64,000 bases of DNA from BHER01 sp051652245 (GCA_051652245.1 JBOFTV010000042.1:1-64000); one strand, 5' to 3'. Shown: positions 27,498 through 37,323, numbered from the stretch's first letter. Notes: generated by a model from the letters alone, not told the origin. A program made the numbers and translations.

Positions 27498-28128
27498 AAA
27501 TTTTTTCTCCTATTATCTTTTCATCCGTTATTTCTTCATGAAAACTAATTTGACCATTTTTAATAAAAATAATTTCGCCTGACATATCAATTAAAGCATC
27601 TAAAATATGTGATGAAATTATAATTAAACATTTTTGGGCACGTTTTTTCAGGTCTTCTTTCAAAATCAAAAGAAATTTAACATCAATTCCATTAAAGGGT
27701 TCATCCAAAATCACAACTTTTACTTCTTGTGAAAAAAGCGGTGCCAATGTTAATTTCTTTTTCATGCCAAAGGATAAATCTTGAATCAATGTGTCACTTT
27801 TATCTGTTAAATGTAAGCGTTCTAAAAGTTCTTTTAGTCCTTTACTACTATTACTATATTTTAAATGCAATGTCAAAAATTCATTCACCGTTAACAAATC
27901 ATACAAAACAAGATCGGCGGGGATAAAGAGAATCTCTTCTTCACGTAAATTGCCCTCAACTTCATATGTTTGATTGGCCATCATTTTCTGGGAAAAAATA
28001 CTCATAAATGTCGTTTTTCCTGAACCATTTTCACCGACTAAACCAATAATACCTGTCTCTTTTAAGGTTATATTATTGACATCCAATGTGAACTTTTCGT
28101 AGCTATGTGCTATTTTTCTTATATACAT
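27475..28128 (-). CDS. ABC transporter ATPase
   Basis: A 217-residue nucleotide-binding subunit. Walker A is GLVGENGSGKTTF, the signature reads LSFGMKKKL (a variant of LSGGQ common in export-type ATPases), Walker B is VVILDEPFNGID, and the switch histidine is in IISSHILD. It lies first in the two-gene operon with AGGAGG before the ATG. The leader contains a hairpin (28151-28181). Function as an exporter with the following permease is inferred from family. Confidence 0.85.
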   Translation of the reverse strand: MYIRKIAHSYEKFTLDVNNITLKETGIIGLVGENGSGKTTFMSIFSQKMMANQTYEVEGNLREEEILFIPADLVLYDLLTVNEFLTLHLKYSNSSKGLKELLERLHLTDKSDTLIQDLSFGMKKKLTLAPLFSQEVKVVILDEPFNGIDVKFLLILKEDLKKRAQKCLIIISSHILDALIDMSGEIIFIKNGQISFHEEITDEKIIGEKIYAEIISS

Positions 28129-28150
28129 CGTAATTTCCTCCTATTAACTT

Positions 28151-28181
28151 CAATCGTGCGCATCTAGCAGGGGCACGATTG
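28151..28181 (-). promoter_or_regulatory. Leader hairpin upstream of the ABC ATPase
   Basis: Perfect nine-base arms CAATCGTGC and GCACGATTG around a 13-base loop, ending 23 bases before the ATPase start codon. It is too far from a T-run to be a classic terminator; a regulatory leader structure or a protein-binding palindrome is possible. The rest of the 360-base gap (28129-28489) holds divergent promoters and the xylose operator. Confidence 0.5.
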
Positions 28182-28403
28182 TTTGTGTGGTTTGTAAGAA
28201 TTCATAGTGCAGCAGGATTAACATGTATTATTTTTGCCTGACCAAAATAGTTACTTCTCCAATTGTAAGACTGTATTTTATATTGTATAGCGGACTTTTC
28301 TTTTAAATAATAACACATTGTGGATGACAAAACAACGGTTTTCTTCGCGGGAGTTTGACACTAGTAACCATTAGTAACATTGGTAAAAAAAATATCTTTT
28401 TAA

Positions 28404-28432
28404 TTGACAGCGCTTCCTTTATCATTTATAAT
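28404..28432 (+). promoter_or_regulatory. Promoter of the xylose operon with cre-like overlap
   Basis: TTGACA (28404-28409), 17-base spacer, TATAAT (28427-28432): a full consensus promoter. The segment TGACAGCGCTTCCT covering the -35 end resembles a CcpA cre site with three mismatches, which would fit catabolite repression. Confidence 0.8.
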
Positions 28433-28445
28433 GAGACACATCTTA

Positions 28446-28466
28446 TTAGTTTAAGATATAAACTTA
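28446..28466 (+). promoter_or_regulatory. xylO-like operator
   Basis: TTAGTTT, seven-base spacer, AAACTTA: an inverted repeat with one mismatch whose left arm is the TTAGTTT of known Bacillus XylR operators. It lies just after the expected transcription start, where a repressor would block initiation. The matching ROK repressor gene lies at 36136-37323. Confidence 0.65.
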
Positions 28467-28489
28467 TGGAAAGAAAGCGGGAAAAAATT

Positions 28490-29557
28490 ATGAGGAAAAC
28501 AGGATTATCACTACTTCTACTACTATGTTTATTTCTAGCAAGCTGTGGTGCACCAAGTACCACTGGTAAAGGACTAGTTGGTGTATCAATGCCAGCACAA
28601 TCCCTCCAAAGATGGAATCAGGATGGTTAAAATCTGAAAAGTGAACTAGAAAAACTTGAATATAAAGTCGATCTCCAATACGCAAATAATGAAATCAACA
28701 CGCAAGTTTCACAACTTGAAAACATGATTACAAAAGGTGTCAAAGTCTTAGTAGTTGCCCCAATTGATGGATCAGCTTTAACTGATGTCCTTAAGAAAGC
28801 AAAAAGTGCAGATGTTAGGGTCATTGCCTACGATCGGCTGATTCTTAATAGCCCAGATATCGATTACTACGCAACATTTGATAACTTTAAAGTTGGTGTT
28901 CTCCAAGGAACATACATTGAACAAAAATTAAAGCTGCCAACAGCAACAACACCCTTCAATATTGAATTATTTGCAGGAGCACCCGATGATAATAATGCAA
29001 AGTTCTTCTTTGAGGGGGCAATGTCGATTTTGAAGCCGTATATTGATAGTGGAAAACTTAAAGTTGTCAGTGGTCAAGTGGAGTTTGCTAAGGTTGCGAC
29101 CGAAAATTGGTCATCGGAAAAATCACAAGCACGAATGGATAATATCCTAACGGCAAATTATTCAACGGGTCAGAAATTAGATGCTATTCTATCATCAAAT
29201 GATAGCGTTGCACTAGGTGTGATTTCATCGCTTAAAAGTGCCCGATTTGGCACACCTGAAAAACCAATGCCCGTTTTAACGGGTCAGGATGCGGATAAAC
29301 CAAATGTCACAGCGATTAAAAATAATGAACAATCAATGAGCGTCTTTAAAGATACAAGAGAGCTTGCTAATCGAACAGTTACGATGGTTGATGCCTTGAT
29401 GACTGCTCAAACAATTGCGGTAGATGACACAAAAACATATAATAATGGCATCAAAATCATCCCAACAGTATTATGTGAACCAGTGGTTGTAACAAATGAA
29501 AATTATCAGGCGATATTGATTGATAGTGGCTATTACGCACAATCAGATATTGCATAG
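28490..29557 (+). pseudogene. Sugar-binding lipoprotein (ChvE/XylF-like) broken by one in-frame TAA
   Basis: Read through, the frame gives 355 residues, the normal length of a ChvE/multiple-monosaccharide-binding protein. It begins with a lipoprotein signal ending LFLASCGAPS (lipobox Cys near residue 20). Codon 47 is TAA (28628-28630), between RWNQDG and NLKSELEKL; the frame is unchanged on both sides and the downstream part is well conserved (VLVVAPIDGSAL, SSNDSVALGV, PVLTGQDAD). A restart at ATG 28724 would lack the signal peptide and has no ribosome binding site. The nearest explanation is a single nonsense mutation (for example GAA to TAA) or a sequencing error. The transporter and catabolic genes downstream are intact. 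Confidence 0.85.
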
Positions 29558-29571
29558 GAGCGTGTAAGACA

Positions 29572-31104
29572 ATGACCAAGTATCTATTAGAAATGAATAA
29601 TATAACGAAGGAATTTCCGGGGGTAAAAGCCCTAGACAATGTCAATATTAAAGTGAAGGAGGGGGAAATACATGCCCTCATTGGTGAAAATGGGGCAGGT
29701 AAATCAACGCTGATGAATATTCTTTGTGGGATTTATCCCCATAATAGCTACCGTGGGGAGATTAAGTACGAGGGGAAGGAATGCAGATTTACGAAAATTA
29801 CCGAAAGTGAGGACAAGAAAATTGTCATTATCCACCAAGAACTAGCGTTAATCCCGCATTTGTCAGTTATGGAAAATCTTTTTTTAGGGAATGAGAAGTC
29901 GACAAGGCAGATTATTAGCTGGGCAACAACAGAGGCGCAAGCGCAGAAATTTATGGCTATGGTGGGGTTGGATGTTGATCCAAAGGAGCTTATTATTAAT
30001 TTGGGGGTGGGGCAACAACAGCTAGTTGAAATCGCTAAGGCTTTGGCAAAGGATGTTAGACTCCTTGTTTTAGATGAACCAACTGCTGCGTTAAATGATG
30101 AAGAGTCACAAAAGTTACTCAATTTATTGCTCCTTTTACAAGCGAAAGGAATCACCTCAATTATGATTTCACATAAGCTTAATGAACTAGAACAAGTGGC
30201 TAATACACTTACTGTTTTACGTGATGGAAGTAGTGTTAAAACAATCAAGCGCGAAGAGGGGATTAATGAAGATGCCATTGTGAGGGCAATGGTTGGGCGG
30301 ACAATGGAAAATCGATACCCGAAACGACCGCCGTTTCAGGGGACAGAACTGGCGCTTAAAGTCAGTGATTGGAACGTCTATAACAAGGGCAAACACATCG
30401 TTAAAAATGTCAACTTCAATGTCAAAAAGGGTGAAGTAATAGGCATTGCCGGATTGATGGGGGCTGGGCGAACAGAATTAGCAATGAGTATTTTTGGGCG
30501 AGCCTACGGGGATAAAATTAGCGGGAAAATTGAGCAGGACAACAGTGAAATTAAGCTTAAAACAGTAAAAGCGGCCATTGCTAATGGCATCGCCTATGTC
30601 ACTGAAAATCGCAAAGAATACGGCTTAATATTAGAAAAAAGCATCGAGGAAAATATAACGCTCTCTGCCATGGACAAGGTTAGTTGCAACCAAATTATCA
30701 ATCACAATCAAGAATACGAAACAGCAGAAAGATACAAACAGCAACTCAAAATAAAATGTGCAACAGTCAAACAAGATGTTGGTAAACTTTCGGGTGGGAA
30801 TCAACAAAAAGTCGTTTTGAGTAAATGGCTTTTTACTAATCCAAGTGTGCTTATTTTAGATGAACCAACCCGGGGTATTGATGTTGGCGCAAAATATGAA
30901 ATCTATCAAACCGTCAATAGTCTGACCCAAAAGGGAAAAGCAGTTATCATCATTTCTTCCGAAATGCCTGAATTAATTGGTGTCTGTGATCGGATCTATG
31001 TAATGAACGAAGGTCGATTTGTAGGTGAATTATCAGGGACAATCACGCAGGAAATGATTATGAGTAAAATAATGGAAAGTGTTAGAGGTGGACTAAATGA
31101 ATAA
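29572..31104 (+). CDS. Sugar ABC transporter ATPase (XylG/MmsA/GguA type)
   Basis: This 510-residue duplicated ATPase powers uptake of xylose or related monosaccharides. It has two nucleotide-binding domains: the first with GENGAGKSTLMN, LGVGQQQLVEIAKAL and LVLDEPTAAL, the second with a modified P-loop GLMGAGRTEL, LSGGNQQKVVLSKWL and LILDEPTRGIDVG. The degenerate second P-loop is normal for this family. An AGGAGCG ribosome binding site lies before ATG 29572. The end overlaps the permease start by eight bases. Close relatives are the xylose (XylG) and multiple-monosaccharide (MmsA/GguA) transporters; the xylA-xylB context favours xylose. Confidence 0.9.
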   Translation: MTKYLLEMNNITKEFPGVKALDNVNIKVKEGEIHALIGENGAGKSTLMNILCGIYPHNSYRGEIKYEGKECRFTKITESEDKKIVIIHQELALIPHLSVMENLFLGNEKSTRQIISWATTEAQAQKFMAMVGLDVDPKELIINLGVGQQQLVEIAKALAKDVRLLVLDEPTAALNDEESQKLLNLLLLLQAKGITSIMISHKLNELEQVANTLTVLRDGSSVKTIKREEGINEDAIVRAMVGRTMENRYPKRPPFQGTELALKVSDWNVYNKGKHIVKNVNFNVKKGEVIGIAGLMGAGRTELAMSIFGRAYGDKISGKIEQDNSEIKLKTVKAAIANGIAYVTENRKEYGLILEKSIEENITLSAMDKVSCNQIINHNQEYETAERYKQQLKIKCATVKQDVGKLSGGNQQKVVLSKWLFTNPSVLILDEPTRGIDVGAKYEIYQTVNSLTQKGKAVIIISSEMPELIGVCDRIYVMNEGRFVGELSGTITQEMIMSKIMESVRGGLNE

Positions 31105-32236
31105 CAAAATTGCAATGATTGCTAAACTTAAGAAATATGGAATGCTGATTGCCTTACTTGTAATTGTTCTGTTTTTCTATATTACAACCGGAGGAATCAG
31201 CCTAACACCACTTAATATCACTAACTTAATGCAACAGAATGCTTACGTTCTTGTCCTTGCAATTGGGATGACCCTTTGTATTTTAACAGGGGGAAATATC
31301 GACTTATCCGTTGGCTCAGTGTGTGCTTTTGTGGGTGCGGTGGTTGGAATTCTAGTTATCACATATGGACTTCCAGTACCCTTAGCAATTTTATTGGGTA
31401 TTATTACGGGGGGGCTGATTGGTGTTTGGCAAGGATTTTGGATTGCGAAAGTAAGAATTCCCTCGTTTATTGTAACCCTAGCAGGGATGCTTATTTTTCG
31501 CGGATTGACAATTTGGCTGCTTAAGGGGACGACGCTATCACCATTTCCCCCAGTGTTTCAATTTATTGGTGGTGGATATCTCCCTAATTTGTTTGGCGGA
31601 TCAACGACCTTAGTGGTTGCCATAATTAGCTTTTTACTCTATATGACATCTTTACTACTAGTCCATAAAGCGGATTATCGGAAGCTGATTGCACCCGAAA
31701 TGTTACTTAAAATCGCCTTTGTTATTGGTGGATTAGTCCTATTTACCTACTGGTTTGGTAAACAGGGGATTCCAATATCGGCCATAATTGTGGTTATCTT
31801 GGTCTTAATCTACAGCTTTTTTACCAATAAGACAGTGCCGGGGCGTTATCTTTATGCGGTCGGTGGGAATGAGAAAGCTGCTAAATTATCAGGGATTAAT
31901 ACAAATAAAGTCTTGTTTTTTACATACGTTAACATGGCGATGCTTGCAGCTGTTGGGGGGATTATAGCAACATCAAGGCTTAATGCAGCAGCACCAACAG
32001 CGGGGATGAATTATGAACTAGACGCTATCGCCGCCTGTTATATTGGTGGATGCTCAGCTAAGGGGGGCGTGGGTACCATTATTGGTGCCGTCATTGGTGC
32101 CATTGTTATGGGGGTACTCAACAATGGCATGTCGATTCTAGGAGTGGGAACAGACATGCAAATGGCAATTAAAGGTCTTGTTTTACTGGGAGCAGTAGCC
32201 TTTGACATCATCTCAAAAACCAAAATCGCAGCTTAA
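31097..32236 (+). CDS. Sugar ABC transporter permease (XylH/MmsB/GguB type)
   Basis: A 379-residue integral membrane permease of the BPD_transp_2 (ribose/xylose) family with about ten segments. Family signatures are ILTGGNIDLSVGSV, WIAKVRIPSFIVTLAG, YAVGGNEKAAKLSGI and AACYIGGCSAKGGVGT. It overlaps the ATPase gene by eight bases and partners it. The binding lipoprotein that should feed it is interrupted by a stop codon (28628), so uptake through this system may be impaired unless another binding protein substitutes. Confidence 0.9.
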   Translation: MNNKIAMIAKLKKYGMLIALLVIVLFFYITTGGISLTPLNITNLMQQNAYVLVLAIGMTLCILTGGNIDLSVGSVCAFVGAVVGILVITYGLPVPLAILLGIITGGLIGVWQGFWIAKVRIPSFIVTLAGMLIFRGLTIWLLKGTTLSPFPPVFQFIGGGYLPNLFGGSTTLVVAIISFLLYMTSLLLVHKADYRKLIAPEMLLKIAFVIGGLVLFTYWFGKQGIPISAIIVVILVLIYSFFTNKTVPGRYLYAVGGNEKAAKLSGINTNKVLFFTYVNMAMLAAVGGIIATSRLNAAAPTAGMNYELDAIAACYIGGCSAKGGVGTIIGAVIGAIVMGVLNNGMSILGVGTDMQMAIKGLVLLGAVAFDIISKTKIAA

Positions 32237-32256
32237 AAGCAATAGGAGGAATCACA

Positions 32257-33573
32257 ATGTACTTTAAACAAGAAAAAATTCGCTACGAAGGGCCAACATC
32301 AACTAACCCACTGGCCTTTAAATATTACGACCCGACAGAAATTGTTGCAGGTAAACCAATGGAACAGCAGCTCCGCTTTGCGATGTCATACTGGCATACG
32401 TTAACAGCAATGGGAACCGACCCATTTGGAAATCAGACAATGTTTCGCCACTGGGACAATGAAACGGACCCTTTTAAAAAAGCGAAAAACCGGGTCGAAG
32501 CCGGCTTTGAATGTATGGAAAAACTGGGTTTAAAATATTTCTGCTTCCATGATCGTGATATCGTTCCAGAGGGAGCAACGCTCCAACAAAGCAATGATCT
32601 CCTTGATAAAATTGTCGATGTGATCGAACTAGAGATGAAAAGGACGGGAATAAAACTCCTCTGGGGGACAACAAATGCCTTCTCCCATCCCCGTTTTGTT
32701 CATGGTGCAGCAACAAGTCCAAATGCTGATATTTTCGCCTATACAGCGGCACAAGTTAAAAAGGCGATGGAAATAACGCATCGTCTTGGTGGACTAGGCT
32801 ATGTCTTTTGGGGTGGGCGTGAAGGCTATGAAACACTACTTAATACCAATATGACATTAGAGCTTGAAAATCTTGCACGGCTCCTAAAAATGGCTGTAAA
32901 CTATGCGGATGAAATTGGTTTTAGCGGGGAATTTTTCATCGAGCCTAAACCAATGGAACCCACAAAACATCAATATGACTTCGATGCAGCAACGGTAATC
33001 GGCTTTTTAAGGGCTAATAATCTAGCTGATCGCTTCAAACTAAACCTTGAAACAAACCATGCAACACTTGCAGGCCATACCTTTGCCCATGAAATTTCGA
33101 TTGCAACGGGGAATAAGATGTTAGGGACAATTGATATTAATTATGGTGATGTCCTGCTTGGCTGGGATACTGATCAATTTCCCACAAACATTTATGATGC
33201 CGTTCTAACAATGTATGAAATTTTAACATACGGGGGACTTCCCAATGGTGGTTTCAACTTCGATGCTAAAGTACGGCGTGGTTCATTTGAAGATGACGAT
33301 TTATTTATGGCCTACATCGCTGGAATGGACACATATGCTAAAGGGTTAAAAATTGCCGCAAAACTCTTAGAAGATGGCGTGCTAGAAGATTTCATCAGTA
33401 ACCGCTACAAAAGCTATAGCGAAGGCATTGGTGCTAAAATAACAAATAATGAAGTAAATTTCAATGACCTAGAAACCTATGTCATTGAAAATGAAGCAAA
33501 CTTTAGCAACAACTCTGGCCGCCAAGAAATGCTAGAAGCAATCGTCAACCAATACATCTACCAAACAAAATAA
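32257..33573 (+). CDS. xylA: Xylose isomerase
   Basis: A 438-residue enzyme converting D-xylose to D-xylulose. The group II xylose isomerase length and motifs are present: FCFHDRDI (catalytic histidine), VFWGGREGYE, FFIEPKPMEPTKHQYDFD (metal-binding Glu and the Lys-Pro-x-Glu-Pro motif), LNLETNHATLAGHTF and GTIDINYGDVLLGWDTDQFP. It uses two divalent cations. AATAGGAGGA lies before the ATG. It is cotranscribed with the transporter genes before and the kinase after. Confidence 0.96.
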   Translation: MYFKQEKIRYEGPTSTNPLAFKYYDPTEIVAGKPMEQQLRFAMSYWHTLTAMGTDPFGNQTMFRHWDNETDPFKKAKNRVEAGFECMEKLGLKYFCFHDRDIVPEGATLQQSNDLLDKIVDVIELEMKRTGIKLLWGTTNAFSHPRFVHGAATSPNADIFAYTAAQVKKAMEITHRLGGLGYVFWGGREGYETLLNTNMTLELENLARLLKMAVNYADEIGFSGEFFIEPKPMEPTKHQYDFDAATVIGFLRANNLADRFKLNLETNHATLAGHTFAHEISIATGNKMLGTIDINYGDVLLGWDTDQFPTNIYDAVLTMYEILTYGGLPNGGFNFDAKVRRGSFEDDDLFMAYIAGMDTYAKGLKIAAKLLEDGVLEDFISNRYKSYSEGIGAKITNNEVNFNDLETYVIENEANFSNNSGRQEMLEAIVNQYIYQTK

Positions 33574-33582
33574 AAAACCAAC

Positions 33583-33603
33583 AAGGGGCCAAATTGGCCC
33601 TTT
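33583..33603 (+). terminator. Intercistronic hairpin between xylA and xylB
   Basis: GGGCCAA and TTGGCCC arms, almost loopless, followed by three T. It lies ten bases after the xylA stop. It is probably an attenuator or a 3'-end stabiliser that gives more isomerase than kinase message. Confidence 0.6.
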
Positions 33604-33637
33604 AAAACTAGCAAAAATGAAATAAAGGAGCATGAAC

Positions 33638-35101
33638 ATGGCATATATTGGTATTGATTTAGGAACATCAGCTGTTAAAATAATAGCAACAACAGCAACG
33701 GGCCTAATTTTAGGCGAAAAAGTGAAAACATATCAAACATTTAACCCCCAAAAGGGCTTTAGCGAGCAGAATCCGGCAGACTGGCTTAGTGCAACAATAA
33801 CAGGACTCCAAGAAATCATACCTACCCTAGAAACAAGGATTAAAGGAATCAGCTTTTCAGGACAAATGCATGGGCTCGTACTACTAGATAAAGACGATAA
33901 TATTCTGCAAAACGCCATTTTATGGAATGACGCACGAACAGAAAAACAATGCCGATTTCTCAAGGAAACAATCGGCCCCCATAAAATCGGAAAATGGACA
34001 GCAAACCAAGCCCTAACAGGATTCACAGCACCAAAAATTCTCTGGGTCAAGGAAAATCAACCCGAAATATTCGCGCAGATAGCCAAAATAATGCTCCCCA
34101 AAGACTACCTAATCTATAAATTAAGCGGTCAATTTGCAACCGATGTTAGCGACGCATCAGGCACGCTTTATTTTGATGTAGCAGCGCGAAAATGGTCAGA
34201 CCCGATGCTCAAATTACTCAAAATAAGGCCAAACCAGCTCCCCACAGTCTATGAAAGCTATCAGAAAGTGGGAACACTACTACCAGAAGTAAAAGCGATA
34301 ATTGGTGTCCAAACAGAAATCCCGATTATCGCAGGAGGCGGAGATCAAGCAGTTAGTGCCATTGGAACGGGGGCAATAACTGCGGGAATTTGTTCACTAG
34401 CACTAGGGACAAGCGGCGTTGTTTACAGTGCAACAACCAAGGGAACCACGGACAAAACATACCAGCTCCACTCCTTTTGTGCCGCAAACGGTGGCAATCA
34501 TTTAATGGGGGTAATGCTTGCGGCTGGAGATAGCCTAAAATGGTGGTACGAGAAAATCTTAGAAAAAAAAGACTACAGCACAATTGACGAAGAATTATCT
34601 TTAGGGCGCGGATCGGTTTTTTTTCTTCCTTATTTATCGGGGGAAAGAACGCCTTTAAATGATAGCTTGGCTCGGGGATTGTTTATTGGGATGTCAACGA
34701 GCACGACCACTGCTGATATGACACTTGCTGTGCTTGAAGGAATTAGTTTTGCCCTTAAAGATTCCTTTGAATTAATGCGGCAAAGTGGTGCTCCGATTAA
34801 TAAAATTAGAATCACAGGTGGAGGGGCCAAAAATATCATTTGGGTGCAGCTGCTTGCTAATATTCTTGGACAAGAGATTGAATTATTAGAAGTTGAACAG
34901 GGACCAGCCTTTGGGGCGGCAATTTTAGCAATGGTTGGAACGGGGGCTTATTTAGATGTGGAGGAAGCAACCAATAAATTAGTCAAGATTAAAGCAATAA
35001 TCAAGCCTAATGGTGCATTAATTGAGGAATATCAACAAAAATACCAGAAATTCAACCAAATTTATCCGCGTGTAAAAGAACTTTATCAGAACTTAAACTA
35101 G
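33638..35101 (+). CDS. xylB: Xylulokinase
   Basis: A 487-residue FGGY-family kinase that phosphorylates D-xylulose to xylulose 5-phosphate for the pentose phosphate pathway. Motifs are YIGIDLGTSAVK (phosphate-1), GQMHGLVLLD (substrate contact), AGGGDQAVSAIGTGA with the catalytic Asp, and ITGGGAKNIIWVQLLANIL (adenosine). The start is ATG 33638, seven bases after AAAGGAG; the ATG at 33632 is too close to it. The stop is followed after 14 bases by the mutarotase gene. Confidence 0.95.
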   Translation: MAYIGIDLGTSAVKIIATTATGLILGEKVKTYQTFNPQKGFSEQNPADWLSATITGLQEIIPTLETRIKGISFSGQMHGLVLLDKDDNILQNAILWNDARTEKQCRFLKETIGPHKIGKWTANQALTGFTAPKILWVKENQPEIFAQIAKIMLPKDYLIYKLSGQFATDVSDASGTLYFDVAARKWSDPMLKLLKIRPNQLPTVYESYQKVGTLLPEVKAIIGVQTEIPIIAGGGDQAVSAIGTGAITAGICSLALGTSGVVYSATTKGTTDKTYQLHSFCAANGGNHLMGVMLAAGDSLKWWYEKILEKKDYSTIDEELSLGRGSVFFLPYLSGERTPLNDSLARGLFIGMSTSTTTADMTLAVLEGISFALKDSFELMRQSGAPINKIRITGGGAKNIIWVQLLANILGQEIELLEVEQGPAFGAAILAMVGTGAYLDVEEATNKLVKIKAIIKPNGALIEEYQQKYQKFNQIYPRVKELYQNLN

Positions 35102-35115
35102 AGAGGAGAAACCTA

Positions 35116-36096
35116 ATGGAGCAGCAGAAATTAACATCCTGGGTGCTTAAAAATGAGGATATCGAAGTCGAAATTCTTAATTTGGGAGCAATTATCTATC
35201 AGCTAAAAACCAAAAATAAGCGGGGGGAAAGTGAAAATATTGTTGTGGGCTATAAGGATAAACAAGAGTATCTTAGGGGAAATAATGCTTATTTTGGTGC
35301 AGTCATCGGGCCAATTGCCGGTCGCATAAGTAAGGGGCGATATGCACTAGAAAATCAACAAATACAATTAGAAATCAATGATCGAAAACATCATTTACAT
35401 GGATCAACAGGCGGATTTTCTACCGTTTTTTGGGAGTTAGTTGCGCAGAGTGGGACGATAATTACGCTTAAACACAAGAGCAAACAAGGGATTACAGCAC
35501 AAGTAAGTTACCAGCTTTTAGCAAACAAACTAATTGTCACCTACCAAGGTAAAACCACAGAACCTAGAGCATTATTTGATATGACACAGCATGTCTACTG
35601 GAATTTGTCGGGGGGATTAGAGCAAACAATTAGTGACCACCAACTCCAAATCAACGCCCAAAGGTATATCCCCCTAGATAGGCAAGGAATGGTTAGAAAA
35701 ACAAGCTTAAAAGTCGAAAAGACGATCATGGACTTACGCAAGTTAACCGTAATTTCAAGTATTTTTAAGCGAAAGTGCAAGCAACTTCAATGTGCTGGTG
35801 GTGGCCTTGATCATCCGTTTATCTTAGGCAGCCAAAAGGGGGAATCGGCCATTTTACAACATCAAAAAAGTGGGCGAAAACTAACAATAACAACAACCCA
35901 TCCAGCAATTGTGTGTTACACGGGAAACCACCTAAGCCAGAGATTACATGGCGGAATTTGCCTAGAAACACAGCATATCCCCAATGCTATTAATATGAAA
36001 AAGCAGAAAAAGCCAATAATCAGGTCATCATGTGACTATAATCACAAAACAGTCTTTAGATTTGATTTACTAACAGGCAAAAGTGTGATAGAATAA
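35116..36096 (+). CDS. galM: Aldose 1-epimerase (mutarotase)
   Basis: A 326-residue enzyme interconverting the alpha and beta anomers of aldoses, here presumably xylose, so that XylA gets its preferred anomer. Signatures are GRISKGRY, KHHLHGSTGGF with the family's active-site histidine, MTQHVYWNLSG with the catalytic acid histidine, GGGLDHPFIL and CLETQHIPNAIN with the catalytic base glutamate. The length is slightly below the usual 340. It is the last structural gene of the xylose set, with AGAGGAG before the ATG. Confidence 0.9.
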   Translation: MEQQKLTSWVLKNEDIEVEILNLGAIIYQLKTKNKRGESENIVVGYKDKQEYLRGNNAYFGAVIGPIAGRISKGRYALENQQIQLEINDRKHHLHGSTGGFSTVFWELVAQSGTIITLKHKSKQGITAQVSYQLLANKLIVTYQGKTTEPRALFDMTQHVYWNLSGGLEQTISDHQLQINAQRYIPLDRQGMVRKTSLKVEKTIMDLRKLTVISSIFKRKCKQLQCAGGGLDHPFILGSQKGESAILQHQKSGRKLTITTTHPAIVCYTGNHLSQRLHGGICLETQHIPNAINMKKQKKPIIRSSCDYNHKTVFRFDLLTGKSVIE

Positions 36097-36135
36097 AGAC
36101 GCAAGTTTTTAAAAACGCAAAACGGGGGAGATTAC

Positions 36136-37323
36136 ATGGTAAAAGTAGACAATTCGGTTTCACGAAAAATAAACAAACGCCTTATTTTAGAGGCAATTAT
36201 CAGTAGTCCGGGGATTTCACGTGCAGAGTTATCGCGGGCAACACAGCTAAATAAGGCCACAGTATCTTACATCGTGGAAGAATTATATCAAGCGGGCATC
36301 ATTAAATTTCGCGTCGAGAAAATCACAACAGGAGCCAGAAAAGCCACCGCAATTGAATTAAATGAGACCTTAATAAGCCAAATAATCATTGAAATAAAGC
36401 GTAAGAAAATCAGGCTAATCCTAACAAACATGCTGGGTCAAGCAAGCCAAAAATGCGAAGTGAGAATTAAAAACATAACCTATAATAGCGTTGTCCAACA
36501 AATCAAAGCAGCAATTAGCACAGTTGTGGAAGCCAATCAGAGCAATAATATTGCAGCAATTGGTATCAGCATACCGGCAACAGTTAGACTAGACAAAACA
36601 ATCAATTTTGCCTCCCATTTTAACTGGAAAGACGTTGACTTACGGGGTGAAATTGAACAGACATTCGGCATCAAAACATATCTTGAAAACGAAGCTAATT
36701 TGGGTGCAATAGCGGAAAAGAACCTCTACTTCCAAGAAGTCGAAAGCTTAATTAACATCAATGTTGAAAGTGGCGTGGGGATTGGTGTTATTCAAAATGG
36801 CAAATTAGAGCTTGGTTACACGGGCTACTACGGTGAATTTGGCCACACAACGCTTGTTCCCCACGGCAAACAATGCAGTTGTGGTAATCAAGGCTGCTTT
36901 GAACTCTACACTTCTGAACTCCACATCATGAACAACTACCGCAGCCAAATGCAAAACCCAGAATTAAAAACGCGCGACTTCATTGCAGCAATCAACAACA
37001 ACGAGCTCACAGCGTTAAAAAGTTACCATGAATTCATTGACTACTTCACAATTGGCATCCACAACCTCCTCGTACTGATAAATCCCGAAGTAATCATCAT
37101 CAACAGTCGAATAATCTGTGCTATCCCAACTAGCATAGACGACATCAAAAAGCAATTAATCTCCAAAGAAGTCCACTACCAAGACATCAAATGCTCCAAA
37201 AACATCGACACCTCAAGTCTAATTGGCATGTCCCAGTACATCACCCAAGAATTTTTAGACATTGATCAATTACGAATAGCTCAATTTGCGGGAATAGAGA
37301 TGACAACAATTAAAAGATGTTAG
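36136..37323 (+). CDS. xylR: ROK-family transcriptional repressor of the xylose operon
   Basis: A 395-residue protein with an N-terminal winged helix (SRAELSRATQLNKATVSYIVEELYQ split across residues 25-50) and a C-terminal ROK sugar-kinase-like domain. The ROK zinc motif CSCGNQGCFE is intact, and the GxGxG-type ESGVGIGVI segment is present. XylR binds xylO when xylose is absent. The operator at 28446-28466 fits as target. It is preceded by ACGGGGGAG, lies 39 bases after the mutarotase and is probably cotranscribed, which would make the circuit autoregulated. Confidence 0.88.
   Translation: MVKVDNSVSRKINKRLILEAIISSPGISRAELSRATQLNKATVSYIVEELYQAGIIKFRVEKITTGARKATAIELNETLISQIIIEIKRKKIRLILTNMLGQASQKCEVRIKNITYNSVVQQIKAAISTVVEANQSNNIAAIGISIPATVRLDKTINFASHFNWKDVDLRGEIEQTFGIKTYLENEANLGAIAEKNLYFQEVESLININVESGVGIGVIQNGKLELGYTGYYGEFGHTTLVPHGKQCSCGNQGCFELYTSELHIMNNYRSQMQNPELKTRDFIAAINNNELTALKSYHEFIDYFTIGIHNLLVLINPEVIIINSRIICAIPTSIDDIKKQLISKEVHYQDIKCSKNIDTSSLIGMSQYITQEFLDIDQLRIAQFAGIEMTTIKRC

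Noticed and set aside
28129..28489. Possible riboswitch in the gap between the ABC exporter and the xylose operon
   Set aside because: Only a simple nine-base hairpin, a promoter and the xylO-like site are visible; no multi-stem conserved fold was recognised.
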